Of a stretch of DNA of 64,000 nt, positions 12,496 to 23,885 are shown piece by piece. Source of the DNA: Paracyclopina nana. Taxonomy: Eukaryota; Arthropoda; Copepoda; Cyclopoida; Cyclopettidae. A program made the translations under genes and the position numbers. The stretch is from positions 14,706,501 through 14,770,500 of the forward strand of contig JAGUCH010000002.1 in NCBI GenBank assembly GCA_019096065.1. The letters run 5' to 3'. Under the pieces are notes generated by a model that saw only the letters and a list, made by a program, of their open reading frames with translations, was not told where the DNA came from and made no database searches. Positions within the stretch are counted from its first letter, which is position 1. Each line of letters opens with the position of its first letter.

Positions 12496-13853
12496 ATGGC
12501 AACTCAAAAGTTCAAAGGCGACTCTCCGTACGACAAAATCAACGAGCGGCTCCATCACAGCTCCGACTGGAGATATCAAAAGTACTCATAATCCTCTCCT
12601 TTGTTCTTTGGATCGAAAGGTCAACCTGATCGTTGATTTCAGGTATCTCGAAGGATTGGCACTGAGCAATCCGGATTCTAATAAGGATGATGAAAAGGGC
12701 CTAATTGTGGCCTTATTTGGCCTCGGCCGAGCGGGAACGATCCATCTAAATTCGATATTGTCTTCAGGCAGGAGAATGATTCTCAAGTACATCATTGATG
12801 CGGATCGCAGAAAACGCGAGGCCATCGCGCTCAATTTGAACTTAATTGACGCGGTCCACTTTTTGGATCCGGAAGAGGCCAAAATTGTCTTCGAGGACAA
12901 AGAGGTGGAGGCTGTCATTGTGGCCACTCCGACGAGCAGCCACGAGGAGCTGATCAGCAAGAGTTTGCAGGCGGGCAAGGCCGTGTTTGCGGAGAAGCCG
13001 ATAGCTGAAACGAGCGAGGCTGTCAGCCGAGTTTACACTCTTGCGGCTGAGGTCGGACGTCCTCTGTTTTGCGCCTTCAATCGGAGATTCGACCCGTCCT
13101 TTTCGGACGTTTACCAACGCGTCCGGTCGGGCGAAATCGGGCACGTCTGGCAAATCAAGTTAACCAGTCGGGACTCGCCGTTGCCGAGTGCGGAGTATCT
13201 CCGGATTTCAGGTGGCATTTTCCACGATTGCATGGTGCACGACATTGACCTGATGACGCACATTTTGGGCGAGTACCCCGTGGAGGTGTCAACCATGGCC
13301 ACAGCTTTGATCCCACAAATTGCTGAGCTGGACGACTTTGACAATGTCGTGTCCACCTTCAAGTTCATGTCAGGTAATTATTATGGCGTTGTCATCGCAA
13401 TTAATGATGAGTATCTATCATCAGGGACCATCGGAGTGGTGGACATCAGCCGTTTTGCGTCGTATGGGTACGACCAGAGGCTCGAGGTTTTGGGACCGAA
13501 TGGCATGCTCCAGGTGGAGAATGAGGTGCCCAACAGCTCCAAATTGTTCACCAAGGACGGCATTTCCAGGTTCAGCCTCATTCTACTCGCAATGGCAACT
13601 TGCTTGTAACGTACCTAATTTTAGGGCGCCCATGTACTGGTCATTTCCTTCACGCCACGCACAGGGCTACGTGAACGAGATGGACCACTTTGTGGACATT
13701 GTCAGGAGCAAAGTGGGCCTCTCTGTCACTAGTGAGATGACCATGGCCGTGACAAAGATCGCCACGGCCGCGGAGGCCTCGGCTCGTTCAGGCAAGGCTG
13801 TCACTCTTACTTGGACTCCAGAAGAGATACCCGAAGGCTACTTTCAAATATAA
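12496..13853 (+). CDS. Gfo/Idh/MocA-family oxidoreductase (inositol 2-dehydrogenase-like)
   Basis: Four exons: 12496-12581, 12643-13373, 13425-13569 and 13625-13853. Introns are 51-61 bp and phases agree, giving 396 aa. The ATG at 12496 opens a short exon (MATQKFKGDS...) that splices in phase into YLEGLAL; a competing ATG at 12488 is in another frame. The Rossmann motif is VALFGLGRAG (about residue 72). The family signatures EKPIAE and FHDCMVHDIDLM carry the catalytic Lys and the conserved Asp/His of NAD(P)-dependent sugar or inositol dehydrogenases. Likely reaction: NAD(P)+-dependent oxidation of inositol or a related polyol. The substrate is inferred from family resemblance only. The enzyme is patchily distributed in animals and common in bacteria, but typical host introns make it a resident gene. 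Its last exon is repeated downstream. Confidence 0.8.
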
Positions 13854-13982
13854 CCATTCTCGCTTTTTTGGTAGCCATAAAAATCCAAGGCCTTTTCTTC
13901 GCAATTTTCTCAAAAAGGCCGCATCAGTTTATGCTTATGCTGTTAATCAATAGTTTGCGCGTCAAAGCACAAACTGATCGTA

Positions 13983-14121
13983 TTTTTAAGAATGCGATGG
14001 ACCACTTTGTGGGCATTGTCATGGGCATAGTGGGCCTCGCTGACGCTATTAAGATAACCCAGACAAAGATTGCCAGCTACTCGATCAGAAAAGGCTGTCA
14101 CTCTTATTTGCACTCCGGATA
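13983..14121 (+). pseudogene. decayed second copy of the oxidoreductase last exon
   Basis: The segment from GATGGACCACTTTGTGG (about 13996) to a stop near 14119 aligns with the last exon at 13677-13853. It is diverged: the peptide reads MDHFVGIVMGIVGLADAIK and ends in HSYLHSG, so the EIPEGY end is lost. It lies 317 bp downstream of copy 1 and 251 bp upstream of copy 3. No usable upstream acceptor in phase was found, so it is read as a degenerate tandem duplicate. Confidence 0.65.
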
Positions 14122-14208
14122 GCCACTTTTTTTCGTTGACATGATTCTATCTAAAAGGCTGGATTAACTTTTGTTTTTCATGTTCATTAATGTTTTTCGC
14201 CTAAGCAA

Positions 14209-14421
14209 GTGTGGTTCGCTCATACTGCACAGGGCTATGTGAATGAGATGGACCACTTTGTGGTCATTGTCAGGAGCAAAGTAGGCCTCTCTGACACTAG
14301 TAAGATGACCATGGCCGTGACAAAGATCACCGCGGCCGCGGAGGCCTCGGCTCGTTCAGGCAAGGCCGTCACTCTTACTTGGACTCCAGAAGAGATACCC
14401 GAAGGCTACCTTCAAATTTAA
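14209..14421 (+). pseudogene. well-preserved third copy of the oxidoreductase last exon
   Basis: The segment 14230-14421 is nearly identical to the true last exon (13663-13853), including the final TWTPEEIPEGY and stop. The shared 3' flank (tttggtagccataaaaatccaaggcc) is also retained, so the duplicated unit covers exon plus downstream sequence. A possible acceptor (actgcacag, ending about 14231) joined to exon 3 would read out of frame and hit a stop at once. Use as an alternative last exon is therefore unlikely. Confidence 0.7.
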
Positions 14422-14707
14422 CCAATCTTGCTTGCTTTTTTTTTGGTAGCCATAAAAATCCAAGGCCTTTCTGTGATTTTCTCAAAAATGCCGGATCAAT
14501 TTATGCTTGTGATCTTCATTGGTGTTTCGCGCGTCAGAGCGCGGTTCGCTCGCGTTTTCACGATCGCAGCGTTGGGAGTGCGCGAGCCGCTTTTTCCCCG
14601 TAGTTCATTACTAGCTCGTAAAGTGGACAGTCGTGCAAATTCCCACGCTGAGCATTGAAAATGAACCGGCTCCACTTCTCTGGAGGATAAAATAGCCCAA
14701 AACCATC

Positions 14708-17700
14708 ATGAGCAATGAGAAGGCTTTAATTGTTCTGGCCTTTGGCCTCGCACTGATTGCAGCACCCTTGGCAAACGCAGGACAGTGAGTAAAGAAAACC
14801 TCCAGTTATAATAATGTGTGATCTCTTTTGTCACACACATTCGTGATTGCGTAGCTTATGCTATATTATGGGGAAACTTTGAACGTGACACAGCCAGTGA
14901 ATCGGGAATTAGCAAAGGAAGGCCGATTCATTGTTGAAGGCCAACTTTGAATGTGAAACAGTTTCTCCTGGTTTACCAATTAGTCGTACGGACAGTTATG
15001 CAGAAAAGTAATGATTTTCCCATCTTAAAACGTGGGAAGTCGTAAAAAATACGCTGTGGTAGTGGCTAACAGACTCATCAAGGACCGGACGAAAGAAGTC
15101 ATGAGCAGGCCTTAAAAAAAGGATCCCAGAGAAATCCGCCGATCGACGACGACGCAAGGTCGACCAGCAGCGCTAAGAAGGGGTTGTTTAAAAGGTGGAA
15201 AAATGGAAAAACCAGTGTGACAGCTTATTGGGCTTGACCATTTTAAAACTGTTTTGCTTGTAGGTCAACTGGATTTTCATTTCAATTCTTCCGTTATGGT
15301 CATTTTTCACATCTTGCAGCAAGGTTTTTTTTGCTTGCGAGAAAATTGCCATTTCTCCATATCTAGCAATTTTCCATCTTTCGGGAAATTGAGCAAGCAG
15401 CCGAACGAAAAAGGGAAGTCGTTACAAACTTGAGTACTCTATGGTGAAGATGAGAGGCAGAAACTCGCATGATTTATGTTGGTCAAAAAAGTGCTGTGAC
15501 GACAAAGCCTCTCATTTGCAGGGAGTGCCAAAATTATTAAAGAGAGATACGCAAAAAGCTCTTATGCTTTGTCAGCCTGTAATTGCGCAAAAATAAAAGC
15601 TAGGAGTGGCCATTTTACCGCAGCCACGATTTTTTCCCTCTGCGCAAGCTTTTTTCCTCAATCACGATCCAGACAATTCAGCAGTCCTTATTGAGATGCA
15701 AATTGAGCGTGGACCACCCGCGTGCAAATTCAGGCAAATCAAATGAGAAACGGCCTCATAATAAAAATCATGGCAGTAGCTGTCAAAGCTACCAGGAAAC
15801 ATTTGATTTTCGCTTGGCTAAACAGCATGTGGGAAATGCCAATATGATATTATTCATAGTCAAAGGAGTCAAAAAGATCTTCCTGCTAAAAGCCTGGTCA
15901 TTAAAATTACCATAGCGCGTGACCGAGCCATGATCACAAGTAAGATGATGCACGTGGTCAATAATAGTTGCGCCACTTCGTTTCCCGGAAAATCTATTAA
16001 GGTTGTTGTTGCTCCTCCTCCAAGTGTCACATGGTTATTACGTAACACTCCCAGCATGCAGAAGAACCAGAGACTTGAACGAACTGAAGAAGTGAGCAAC
16101 GCGCGACAGTATTTCACTATTTTCCCAGGTGATTATTATGGCGATAAAAGTAGGAAGACACATACTCTTACGGATCGCGATTCAAGGCTATTTCCGAGTG
16201 TACTACAACTACTATGCCATGATTATCAATGGCAATTACCGAATCTCTCCCAATACAGTGCGAAAAAAATCTTTTTTTGCCCGTTCCAGACATCCTGATA
16301 ATAATAATGATAATGACAGTGCCAAAGTGGTGAACATGTTCGAGGTGGTTCTTGCCACAATTGAGACGAAACTCCAACGCGTTGAGAATCTGGACAGAGC
16401 CGTCCATCACCTGATGCGAAAAATGGACATGATGGAGAGGAAATTGAGCGGCAAAGATGCCGACATCCTTGCCGCGATACACACGCTTGAAAAGCAGAAC
16501 AATGAGGCTCTCGTCAGTGTCAAGCTCAACCAGTTGTCAGCCAAAATGGACGCTCTGTGCAGCAGCAAAAGTGACAGCAACGACGCGCTGGACGAGGACG
16601 TCCTCGTGGCCGAGCCTTCCAACCGCAGGTCCAAAGTGTTGCACGACTCCCAACTGGACAACATGGAGGATGTCAAGGCCATCATCAGCGGGATGGACCG
16701 CAGGCTCGGCTTCCACATCAACATTGTGTCGGAGAACATGGGCAAGATGACGCACATGGTTGAGGAGGTGCGGAACGCCTTGATTGAGGAGGATCAGGGT
16801 GAATCCGGAGCCGATGCCCAAACCATCCTCTGGCTCAACGAAACCGAGTCTTTGGATGGTGGAGGAATCAAGCAGCGTGGCAGGAGCAAGTTTGACAAGC
16901 TACTCACCACCATTCACCCTCTTCTTGCGGTAATGTGATGATGATCTTGCCGTATGCTCGAGCCAATTTTGAATATTCGCCATTTTAAGGTTAAGGACAG
17001 AGTGGATGAGGTCCACGGGATGTTGGCAGGTACCAAGGCATCCGTGGAGCATTTAGTGCCCAAATCCGAGGAGCTGCTCAGCCAAACGCAGCGGCAGCAC
17101 AGGGCCATTTCGAACATTCACAGTGATCTCACCGAGAAGACCGGGGCATTCATGAAGGAGTTGGGCAGCGTTGAGGAAGCGACCACCGTTCTACGAAGAA
17201 GGCTCTTGAGGCCGGAGCAGCCACGCCAAAGCCATAACAACATACCTGTTGCTCAAGCTCTGGTGCAGGAGCAAAACCTCATTGAAGAGTATCCCGACTC
17301 CAAGTCCGCCACCACCACTCGTGGGCCAAGTGTCATTTTCCCGAGCATTGAGAATAAACCCATTGTGGTCAACTCGACCTTCGGGTATCAGCTAGGCAAG
17401 AACAAATTTGGCGTTGAGGTAAAGTGGCTCGCTTGATTTTAGTCGAATGATAATGTCATTATTTGCTTAGGGACACTCCTGCGCGGATTTGTACAGAAAG
17501 GGCCTGAGGAAGAGTGGCACTTACTACCTGCAAATGGAAGGGACGAGGTTTTGGTACCTCAAAGTCTACTGCGACATGGACAAAGACGGAGGGGGATGGA
17601 CGGTAATGTTTTAGCTGAACAAGGCAAAAATTAAAGTGGCAGATAATTTTAAGATTTCTGTGCCTCAAACATGAAAATAATTTTTAAGAGTTGTCAAATT

Positions 17701-18482
17701 ATCCGTGACGGAGTTGCTTAGCTTCCCCTTTTAGACACCTAGTTGGCAGGCATATGTAAGATTTCATAGTAAGTAATTTGCCAGGTGATGCAACGGCGAG
17801 GTGAATATGCGACTCAGATCAACTTCAACAGGGACTGGAACGACTACAAGTTCGGGTTTGGCGACCCCAGCGAAGAAGTGTGGCTTGGCAATGAAAACAT
17901 TCATGTGCTGACGCTTGGAGAAGAGTACGAGCTTCGCGTGGAATTGGAGGACTTTGAGGGCAACACACGGTACAATTTGACTCAATGTTGAACTATGAAT
18001 TCTTATCGATATTTTAGATTTGCGCTGTACGACCACTTCAAACTTGGACCAGAAAGCGATGACTATCAGCTCGAAATTGGTGGCTACAGCGGTAATGCAG
18101 GTGACTCCTTGAACGATCCGTGGTATGGATCGAATTTGAGGCCTTTCTCCACGTTCGACAAGTAAGGAAAAGCTATATACACTACTGCACGACCTCACTT
18201 TAAACGAAATTTCAGTGATAATGACAGGTCAAGCCTGAATTGCGCCTCTATGCTCAAGGGTGGATGGTGGTGGAAATCGTGTGGCCGAGGCCTCAATGGA
18301 ATCTATCTCACTAACCCACAAGATCTCACGGCGAGACAAGGTATGCAAAACTAAAAACTAAAAATTCTCTTTTAATATGAAAACTAGGCATTGTTTGGTT
18401 CCGCTGGCGAGGATGGGACTACACGCTCAAGCGATCCCTAATGATGATTCGTCCCAAGAGCTTGAGATTTAAGTCAACCTAG
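14708..18482 (+). CDS. secreted coiled-coil protein with C-terminal fibrinogen-related domain (techylectin/angiopoietin-like)
   Basis: Eight exons: 14708-14784, 16290-16929, 16990-17418, 17471-17602, 17785-17969, 18018-18161, 18216-18340 and 18388-18482. Phases agree, giving 608 aa. Exon 1 encodes a signal peptide (hydrophobic core LIVLAFGLALIAAPLANA, cleavage near AGQ). Residues about 27-380 are helical coiled coil and linker, probably for oligomerisation. The fibrinogen-related domain begins at GHSCADLYRKGLRKSG. It carries YCDMDKDGGGWT, the Ca2+-site region FSTFDNDND, and GGWWWKSCGRGLNG near the ligand pocket. Such proteins act outside cells as sugar- or acetyl-group-binding lectins in invertebrate immunity, or as adhesion/growth factors; which applies here is open. 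Intron 1 (1.5 kb) is long for this window and no gene was found in it. Confidence 0.85.
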
Positions 18483-19243
18483 CCACATTTATGAAATATA
18501 AAGCCATTGGCATGTGTGGCCAAAAATCAATGAAAGCTGAAATTCCTACCTGAGCGTTGGTTGGTACAATTGTTAGAGTAGTTCCACATCCGCACGAGCA
18601 AAATTCCACAGCAAAGGTCAAATTTCTTCATTTCAAATGAAAGCACTAATCACTTCGGCACTCACGCGTGACTCCATTAACCTGTTTGAGGCTGAGTTCG
18701 TTCCTAGAGGTGTCAGTTTTTCGTGCGCCCAAAAACGAATTGTCAACATTCAGAGATCCCAGATTGACATTAGAAGCGGCTGTTTCATTCATAAAAGTGC
18801 CAAAAGTGGAACAATGTAATTCCAGTCCAATTTTACGCAGCGCAATTGAATCAATTGCAGATTTAAGGCCTAAACTCAACTTTAAATAATATTAACAATG
18901 ACTACCCTCCGAGTAATCGACGAATCTTGGTTAAAATGAGAACATATTGAATTGGTAGGGGAGACGAAACTATTCATTATCGATATTATTACTTCATAAT
19001 GTCCGAAATTCAAGGAATATTACACTAATAAGTCGCATTTATTGTCTTTTGAGGTTTAAATAGGCTCAAAATAGAGCATTCAGATGCTAATCATTGTGGT
19101 GCTAAGCAAAGATGTCGCAGCAATTTAGTCGACCCTAGCCCGGTAACCCAAGTGTTTTGGCGATTTTTCGTCAGCTGAATCGACTGCAGCAGGTCTGAAG
19201 TGAAATGACTTTGGGAGTTGCCGCTTAAAGAAATCTCGCGAAA
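18483..19243. other. intergenic region
   Basis: 760 bp between the fibrinogen-domain gene and Arp1. No coding or RNA feature recognised. The promoter and 5'UTR of Arp1 must lie in its right part. Confidence 0.5.
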
Positions 19244-20374
19244 ATGGAGCAGTACGATTTGATTGTGAACCAGCCCGTGGTCATTGATAATGGCTCGGGC
19301 GTCATCAAGGCCGGCTTCGCCGGTGACCAAGTGCCCAAAGTCAACTTTGCCAACTACATCGGGCGGCCGAAACACACTCGCGTGATGGCAGGCGCCCTCG
19401 AGGGCGACTTGTTTGTCGGGCCCAAAGCCCAGGAACACCGCGGCCTTTTGTCCATCAAGTATCCCATGGAGCACGGAATTGTGACCGACTGGAACGACAT
19501 GGAGCGCATTTGGCAGTACATCTACAGCAAAGACCAATTACAAACATTCAGCGAAGAGCACCCGGTGCTCCTCACAGAAGCTCCGCTAAACCCGCGGCGA
19601 AATCGGGAAAAGGCCGCCGAGATCTTTTTCGAAACTTTCAACGTTCCAGCCTTGTTCTTATCCATGCAGGCCGTGCTCAGCTTGTACGCCACTGGTCGCA
19701 CCACCGGAGTCGTCCTGGATTCGGGAGATGGTGTCACGCATGCTGTGCCCATCTATGAAGGCTTCGCCCTGCCGCATTCGATCATGAGATCCGACGTGGC
19801 CGGTCGTGACGTTTCCCGGCATTTAAGGCTGCTGCTTCGCAAGGAAGGCGCCAACTTTCACACCACAGCCGAATTCGAAATAGTGCGAACCATCAAAGAA
19901 AAAACGTGCTACCTGGCAGCTCACCCCCAAAAGGAAGAGTCTCTCGACTCGGAAAAATTAGCCTATGTTCTACCCGATGGCAGCACTCTGGAGATTGGAC
20001 CCGCCAGGTTCAGAGCCCCGGAGGTCCTCTTTCGACCGGACCTCATCGGAGAAGAGTACGAGGGGCTGCACGAGTGCTTGGTATATTCCATTCAAAAGTC
20101 GGACATGGACTTGCGCAAAGTTTTGTTCCAAAACATTGTGCTCTCCGGAGGATCGACCCTGTTCAAGGGCTTTGGCGATCGCCTCTTGTCCGAGGTGAAA
20201 AAGCTGGCTCCCAAAGACATCAAGATCAGGATTTCGGCACCGCAAGAAAGGCTGTATTCAACGTGGATTGGTGGCAGCATTTTGGCCTCGTTGGACACCT
20301 TCAAGAAAATGTGGGTCTCCAAACGCGAGTACGACGAGGACGGTCATCGGGCTGTTCATCGAAAAACGTTTTAA
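19244..20374 (+). CDS. Arp1: actin-related protein 1 (centractin), dynactin filament subunit
   Basis: Single-exon ORF of 376 aa, the normal length for Arp1. Arp1 forms the short actin-like filament of dynactin, which links dynein to cargo. The actin fold is complete: phosphate-1 loop [25 protein letters not shown], phosphate-2 loop [22 protein letters not shown], adenosine site [15 protein letters not shown], and [50 protein letters not shown] is typical of Arp1 rather than conventional actin. The C-terminus ends HRKTF, as in Arp1, not in the KCF of actin. The ATG at 19244 sits in a good context (gaaaATGG). Absence of introns is unusual next to heavily spliced neighbours but the gene appears intact. 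Confidence 0.95.
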   Translation: MEQYDLIVNQPVVIDNGSGVIKAGFAGDQVPKVNFANYIGRPKHTRVMAGALEGDLFVGPKAQEHRGLLSIKYPMEHGIVTDWNDMERIWQYIYSKDQLQTFSEEHPVLLTEAPLNPRRNREKAAEIFFETFNVPALFLSMQAVLSLYATGRTTGVVLDSGDGVTHAVPIYEGFALPHSIMRSDVAGRDVSRHLRLLLRKEGANFHTTAEFEIVRTIKEKTCYLAAHPQKEESLDSEKLAYVLPDGSTLEIGPARFRAPEVLFRPDLIGEEYEGLHECLVYSIQKSDMDLRKVLFQNIVLSGGSTLFKGFGDRLLSEVKKLAPKDIKIRISAPQERLYSTWIGGSILASLDTFKKMWVSKREYDEDGHRAVHRKTF

Positions 20375-20489
20375 AGCCACTCCTCACAAAAGACCCACTA
20401 CGCAAATGTGAAATTATGATTTTTGAATTACTGCTTCTACTCTATGATACGTTGGTAACGAAATATTAACCACAAAAAATAACAAGTCT

Positions 20490-21560
20490 CTATTCCTTTC
20501 CCACACGGCCTCGTAAGCCGCGAATTTTCAACTGAGGAGGGAATTTGGATTGGGAGGGGAGATTAGGCAGCTCAGTCAGGCCCAGATAGTTCATGATTAA
20601 TTTCACCGAGCGCTCAATTTGCTCCTTATTGGCATTTTCGTGCCACTGCTTTAGGTAGAACTGCCACACGACCTCAGGCAGCCTAGCTAGTATTTTGGGA
20701 AACGTTTCATGCCCTCTGTTCTGCTCGAGGATGTTCAAAAGCCAGAACTCGAAATGGTCTTGGTACGGGTGATTGGTGACTTTTTCAAGGTAGTTGTTGT
20801 CTCCAGCATTGCCATAGAACACGTTGCACGATATGCCCGAATCCAGAGCTGTCACCTGGTGCCAATAAAAGGCAGGAATGAATAGCACTTCTCCGGGGTG
20901 CAATGTGCAATATTGGCACTCGGCCTCCTTGAACAAAGGAAACCTGTTAAGATCAGGGCTGTCAAGATTGACCTGACTCTGGATAGTTTTTCCGTGACTG
21001 CCAATCGGGTTGGGATACAGGCTTTGCCTTTGATTCAGACCAAACAGTCTGAGCTGTTTCCGACCTTGAATCATGATCAGGAAGTTGTCATCCGGATCAT
21101 AGTGACAAAACTCGTAGTGGTCCTTCAAGGCAACCCACATGTAAGGGCCCAAGTGAAGTTTCCCATTTCCCTGCATGTACGGGGGCAACGGCAAATCGTT
21201 GAGAAGTTGGGGGAACGCTTGTTGTAGTGATCCAACTGCAAGGTAGCTGCTCCTAGCTCTGGCATTGCCTTCAAGCAAATCTTCACAGTAGCGCCTGAAC
21301 GTGTTCCTTTTAATGGTATAAGCTTTCCCAAGCTTGTAGTCTTCTGTGTTGGTGTTGCCACGAATGAGAACCTCATTGTCTCCCACTCTTTCCATGAGGC
21401 CTTCAATGGTCCATTTTCGACATTCCCAGTCGTCAGTCATGCCAGTGATGATGACAGGTTTTGCAGCCTTGAAATAGCCCTCAATGAAGTCATCAGCACT
21501 CAGTGAAGCAAAGGGCACTCTTTGTATTTCTGTATTGCTTTTGCAACCATTCACAGCCAT
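20490..21560 (-). CDS. JmjC/cupin_8 Fe(II)- and 2-oxoglutarate-dependent hydroxylase (TYW5/FIH-like)
   Basis: Intronless ORF, 356 aa from the ATG at 21560 (MAVNGCKSN). The frame stays open farther upstream to 21641 but only with a TTG. The cupin domain shows the iron triad: H and D in FCHYDPDDN and the distal H in FIPAFYWHQV. RPKL-type elements include KQLRLFGLNQRQSLYP and VNLDSPDLNRFPLF, which resemble TYW5 and factor-inhibiting-HIF. The enzyme should hydroxylate a protein or tRNA substrate using O2 and 2-oxoglutarate; the substrate cannot be told from sequence. Its start lies 388 bp from that of OGFOD2, another 2-oxoglutarate oxygenase, on the opposite strand. It converges with Arp1, with 115 bp between stop codons. 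Confidence 0.85.
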   Translation of the reverse strand: MAVNGCKSNTEIQRVPFASLSADDFIEGYFKAAKPVIITGMTDDWECRKWTIEGLMERVGDNEVLIRGNTNTEDYKLGKAYTIKRNTFRRYCEDLLEGNARARSSYLAVGSLQQAFPQLLNDLPLPPYMQGNGKLHLGPYMWVALKDHYEFCHYDPDDNFLIMIQGRKQLRLFGLNQRQSLYPNPIGSHGKTIQSQVNLDSPDLNRFPLFKEAECQYCTLHPGEVLFIPAFYWHQVTALDSGISCNVFYGNAGDNNYLEKVTNHPYQDHFEFWLLNILEQNRGHETFPKILARLPEVVWQFYLKQWHENANKEQIERSVKLIMNYLGLTELPNLPSQSKFPPQLKIRGLRGRVGKE

Positions 21561-21948
21561 ATTGATGAAATTTCCAAGATTACTCCATAACTTTTCTAAG
21601 CTACCGATTTCACGATTTTTCAGTTCACACTTTGTTGACAAAGTCCCAAAAATGGCGCGAATTTACAAACTTTTTAGTTTTTTCATGCTCGTTATCTTAT
21701 TGGTTGTTCAATTTCCAAAATTATGCCTTCCATCAAAATTGAAGAGGATCGAATGTAGCATTAAGGTATCCGCTTGTTTTCCTATTTCTATTTAACGATT
21801 TTTAGCTCAATTATCTAAAATAGCTAGGTTGAGTGGACATCTTTATAATATATTTTTGCGTTAAAGCGCATAATTTGTTTTGAAAGTTGATTCAAGCTGT
21901 AACTCATCACGATTCGTAATCAAGTTGAAATTTTGATTAGATAAAAAA
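21561..21948. promoter_or_regulatory. shared divergent promoter region of the JmjC hydroxylase and OGFOD2
   Basis: 388 bp separate the two divergent start codons, so both promoters must lie here or overlap the 5'UTRs. An open frame from ATG 21652 (hydrophobic leader ending before a gt at 21766) could in principle splice to an AG at 21990 in phase with OGFOD2. It was not preferred because the OGFOD2 N-terminus aligns better from 21949. No TATA box is convincing. Confidence 0.4.
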
Positions 21949-22926
21949 ATGACTCAAGTGGCTTATTCGTACTGTTCCTGTTTTTTAAAGCAAAACATCT
22001 TTGTACGTGAACTAGGCAAGCATTTCAAGTATGTCAACGATGAACAATTCAAGGAGGAAAATCAAACCTTGGCCAACCTTGAAGAGACCATGCAGTCCAT
22101 CAAGTCAGAAATACACAGGAGGACTTTGCTGAGGACAAACGTGCTTGAGAGGATGCAAATGGTGAGATGTCTATACAAACCCCGAAATCCATTTGTCTTC
22201 AAGTTTGACTCAACGATTATACAAATGCCAGACAATTCTCGTGAGCCTTATGCTCAGATTGGCAAAGAAGTCTTTTCCTTGCCTGTCTTCAAGCCGGAGT
22301 TCACTAAAGAATTGTTGGAGGAGCTCAAGTACTTCAAGATCTTGAATATTCCTCACGAGCAGCCGAATTCTATGAATCGTCATGGAATCATATTGGATGA
22401 AATTGGCTTTCAAGATCTCTTTGATGCAATAAGAGTTCAATTCATTCAACCCTGGGCCAGGAAACTTCTCAATGAGCCGAATCTGATTCTGGACTCTCAC
22501 AAAGCGTTTGTAGTGAAATATTCCGTTGAGTCAAAGGAGGTGGATTTAGCAGCTCATTTTGACAATGCAGAAGTAACTCTTAATGTTGCACTGTCCGAAG
22601 ATGAAGAATACTCTGGAGGGGAGTTGGTCTTCACAGATCCCCCACCTATAATTGGCTATGAACATCGATTTTCTCACGGAGTTTTACACAGGTAAATGCT
22701 CTACGAATCTTATTAAAAAATGAGTGACAATTTTTTCATAAAAAGGGGAAGTCATGTGCATGAAGCATTGCCTATTTCTTATGGAGAACGATGGAATTTG
22801 ATCATTTGGAGTCGCAGTTCTTCGTTGAGGCAAGTTCGGTGTCCAATGTGCAAGTCACCTCCAGATTTGCAACCTGCTCCACTAGGAACATATGGGGATG
22901 GCTTTCTCGCGTTTTCCACCGAATGA
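21949..22926 (+). CDS. OGFOD2: OGFOD2-like 2-oxoglutarate and iron-dependent oxygenase
   Basis: Two exons, 21949-22691 and 22746-22926, with phase agreement: 307 aa, close to the vertebrate length of about 350. The start at 21949 gives a Cys-rich beginning (SYCSCFLKQNIFV), which parallels the vertebrate N-terminus. The catalytic core has HAFVVKY-like KAFVVKYS, the iron site AHFDNAEVTLNVAL (H and D), the GGELVF strand, GVLHRGS (distal H), and GERWNLIIWSRSS with the 2-oxoglutarate-binding Arg. It ends with a CPMCKSPPDL cysteine pair also found in OGFOD2. The physiological substrate of the family is not known to me. It is divergent from the JmjC hydroxylase. Confidence 0.88.
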
Positions 22927-23302
22927 CAAGGCGTTGAGGGAAACTGGGCTAAGACGTTTCCCCACTCAAAATAATAAAAGAAGAGCAGCATTTTCTTGGG
23001 CGCACAATCAAAACAACAGTGCTTTGAAGGCAAGTGAACTTCAGTTGACATTTAAAAGTCATCATGCACAAAATGACTGACAAATTCGTTTGCAGCATGC
23101 TTTCACACATCAACATAGTACAAAATTCCGCATATGCTCACGCTGTCATAATTGACATGATCTCACCGAAAAAGAGTGAAAACACATGTTTTGGCACTTT
23201 TTCAGCTTCCTCCTTACTTCAATTAGTTTTGACTTCAAGGATGGCGGTATTTTTTATTTCTTTTACTGAGTGTATTTGAATGTTTTTGCTAAGTGGGTTG
23301 CA

Positions 23303-23698
23303 CTATGGTACCATCATCCAATGGATCGTTTTGTCTATCGTATCTAAATCTAGATCTGTACTGAGTTGTGACAATTCCTCGTTTTTGCTTTCTCCTGGGC
23401 AGTTTTTGAAATGCTTTTTTATCTGAGGCAGTAGCACCGAACACCTTTTGCAGTGCCTCCACACTGAACACTTTTTAGCACCACTTTGTAATGAACGTTC
23501 TAAGATGACTTTGAGGCATATTGGGCACTGGACTTGATTGCTTTTCCTTCCCAACTTTTGGCATAGCTTGAAATGAAGCCAAGCATGAGGATATTGGACT
23601 GGGTGAACTCTCATGTGCTTTTTTTTAGTTGTTTTGCTTACAAATTTGTAACTGCAATACTTGCACGCCATCAACTTAGCTTTAACTTCCTTGCTCAT
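23303..23698 (-). CDS. small C2H2-type zinc-finger protein A
   Basis: Single ORF of 131 aa from ATG 23698. An N-terminal C2H2 finger (CKYCSYKFVSKTTKKKHMRVH) is followed by AWLHFKLCQ, a CPIC knuckle and a CKRC...HFKNC unit. The second gene (23886-24803) has the same order of elements: CDIC...HIHQKNH, VWLHYILC, CPFC, and CMNCK...HLWSC. These two are tandem paralogues and I recognise no wider family. It probably binds nucleic acid, by zinc-finger analogy only. Copy A lacks the N-terminal exon and the C-terminal third finger seen in copy B. Confidence 0.6.
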   Translation of the reverse strand: MSKEVKAKLMACKYCSYKFVSKTTKKKHMRVHPVQYPHAWLHFKLCQKLGRKSNQVQCPICLKVILERSLQSGAKKCSVWRHCKRCSVLLPQIKKHFKNCPGESKNEELSQLSTDLDLDTIDKTIHWMMVP

Positions 23699-23885
23699 TT
23701 TCTCAAGCTACGCTATGATGCGGTGGCTCCATGTGACAGTGGGTGTTGCTGCCTAACAGTAAATGATCAATATGTTTGCCGTACCAAGCAGTGCTACCAG
23801 ATAAAGTTGTCCTTAAGAGAAATCGGAAGATTGAATGCATTTTTATTTGATGAAGCTTCATAATTCATACTATGTGGATGTGTTT

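Noticed and set aside
14209-14421. Third copy of the oxidoreductase exon as an alternative last exon
   Set aside because: Joining exon 3 to its nearest AG gives an immediate out-of-frame stop.
20490-21641. Longer form of the JmjC hydroxylase and of several other minus-strand genes
   Set aside because: The extensions begin at TTG codons; ATG codons in good context downstream (21560, 32933, 58188) fit the families better.
21652-21765. Hydrophobic leader exon that could splice in phase to OGFOD2 at 21991
   Set aside because: Starting at 21949 gives a Cys-rich N-terminus that matches the OGFOD2 family; the leader would replace it. Kept only as an alternative.
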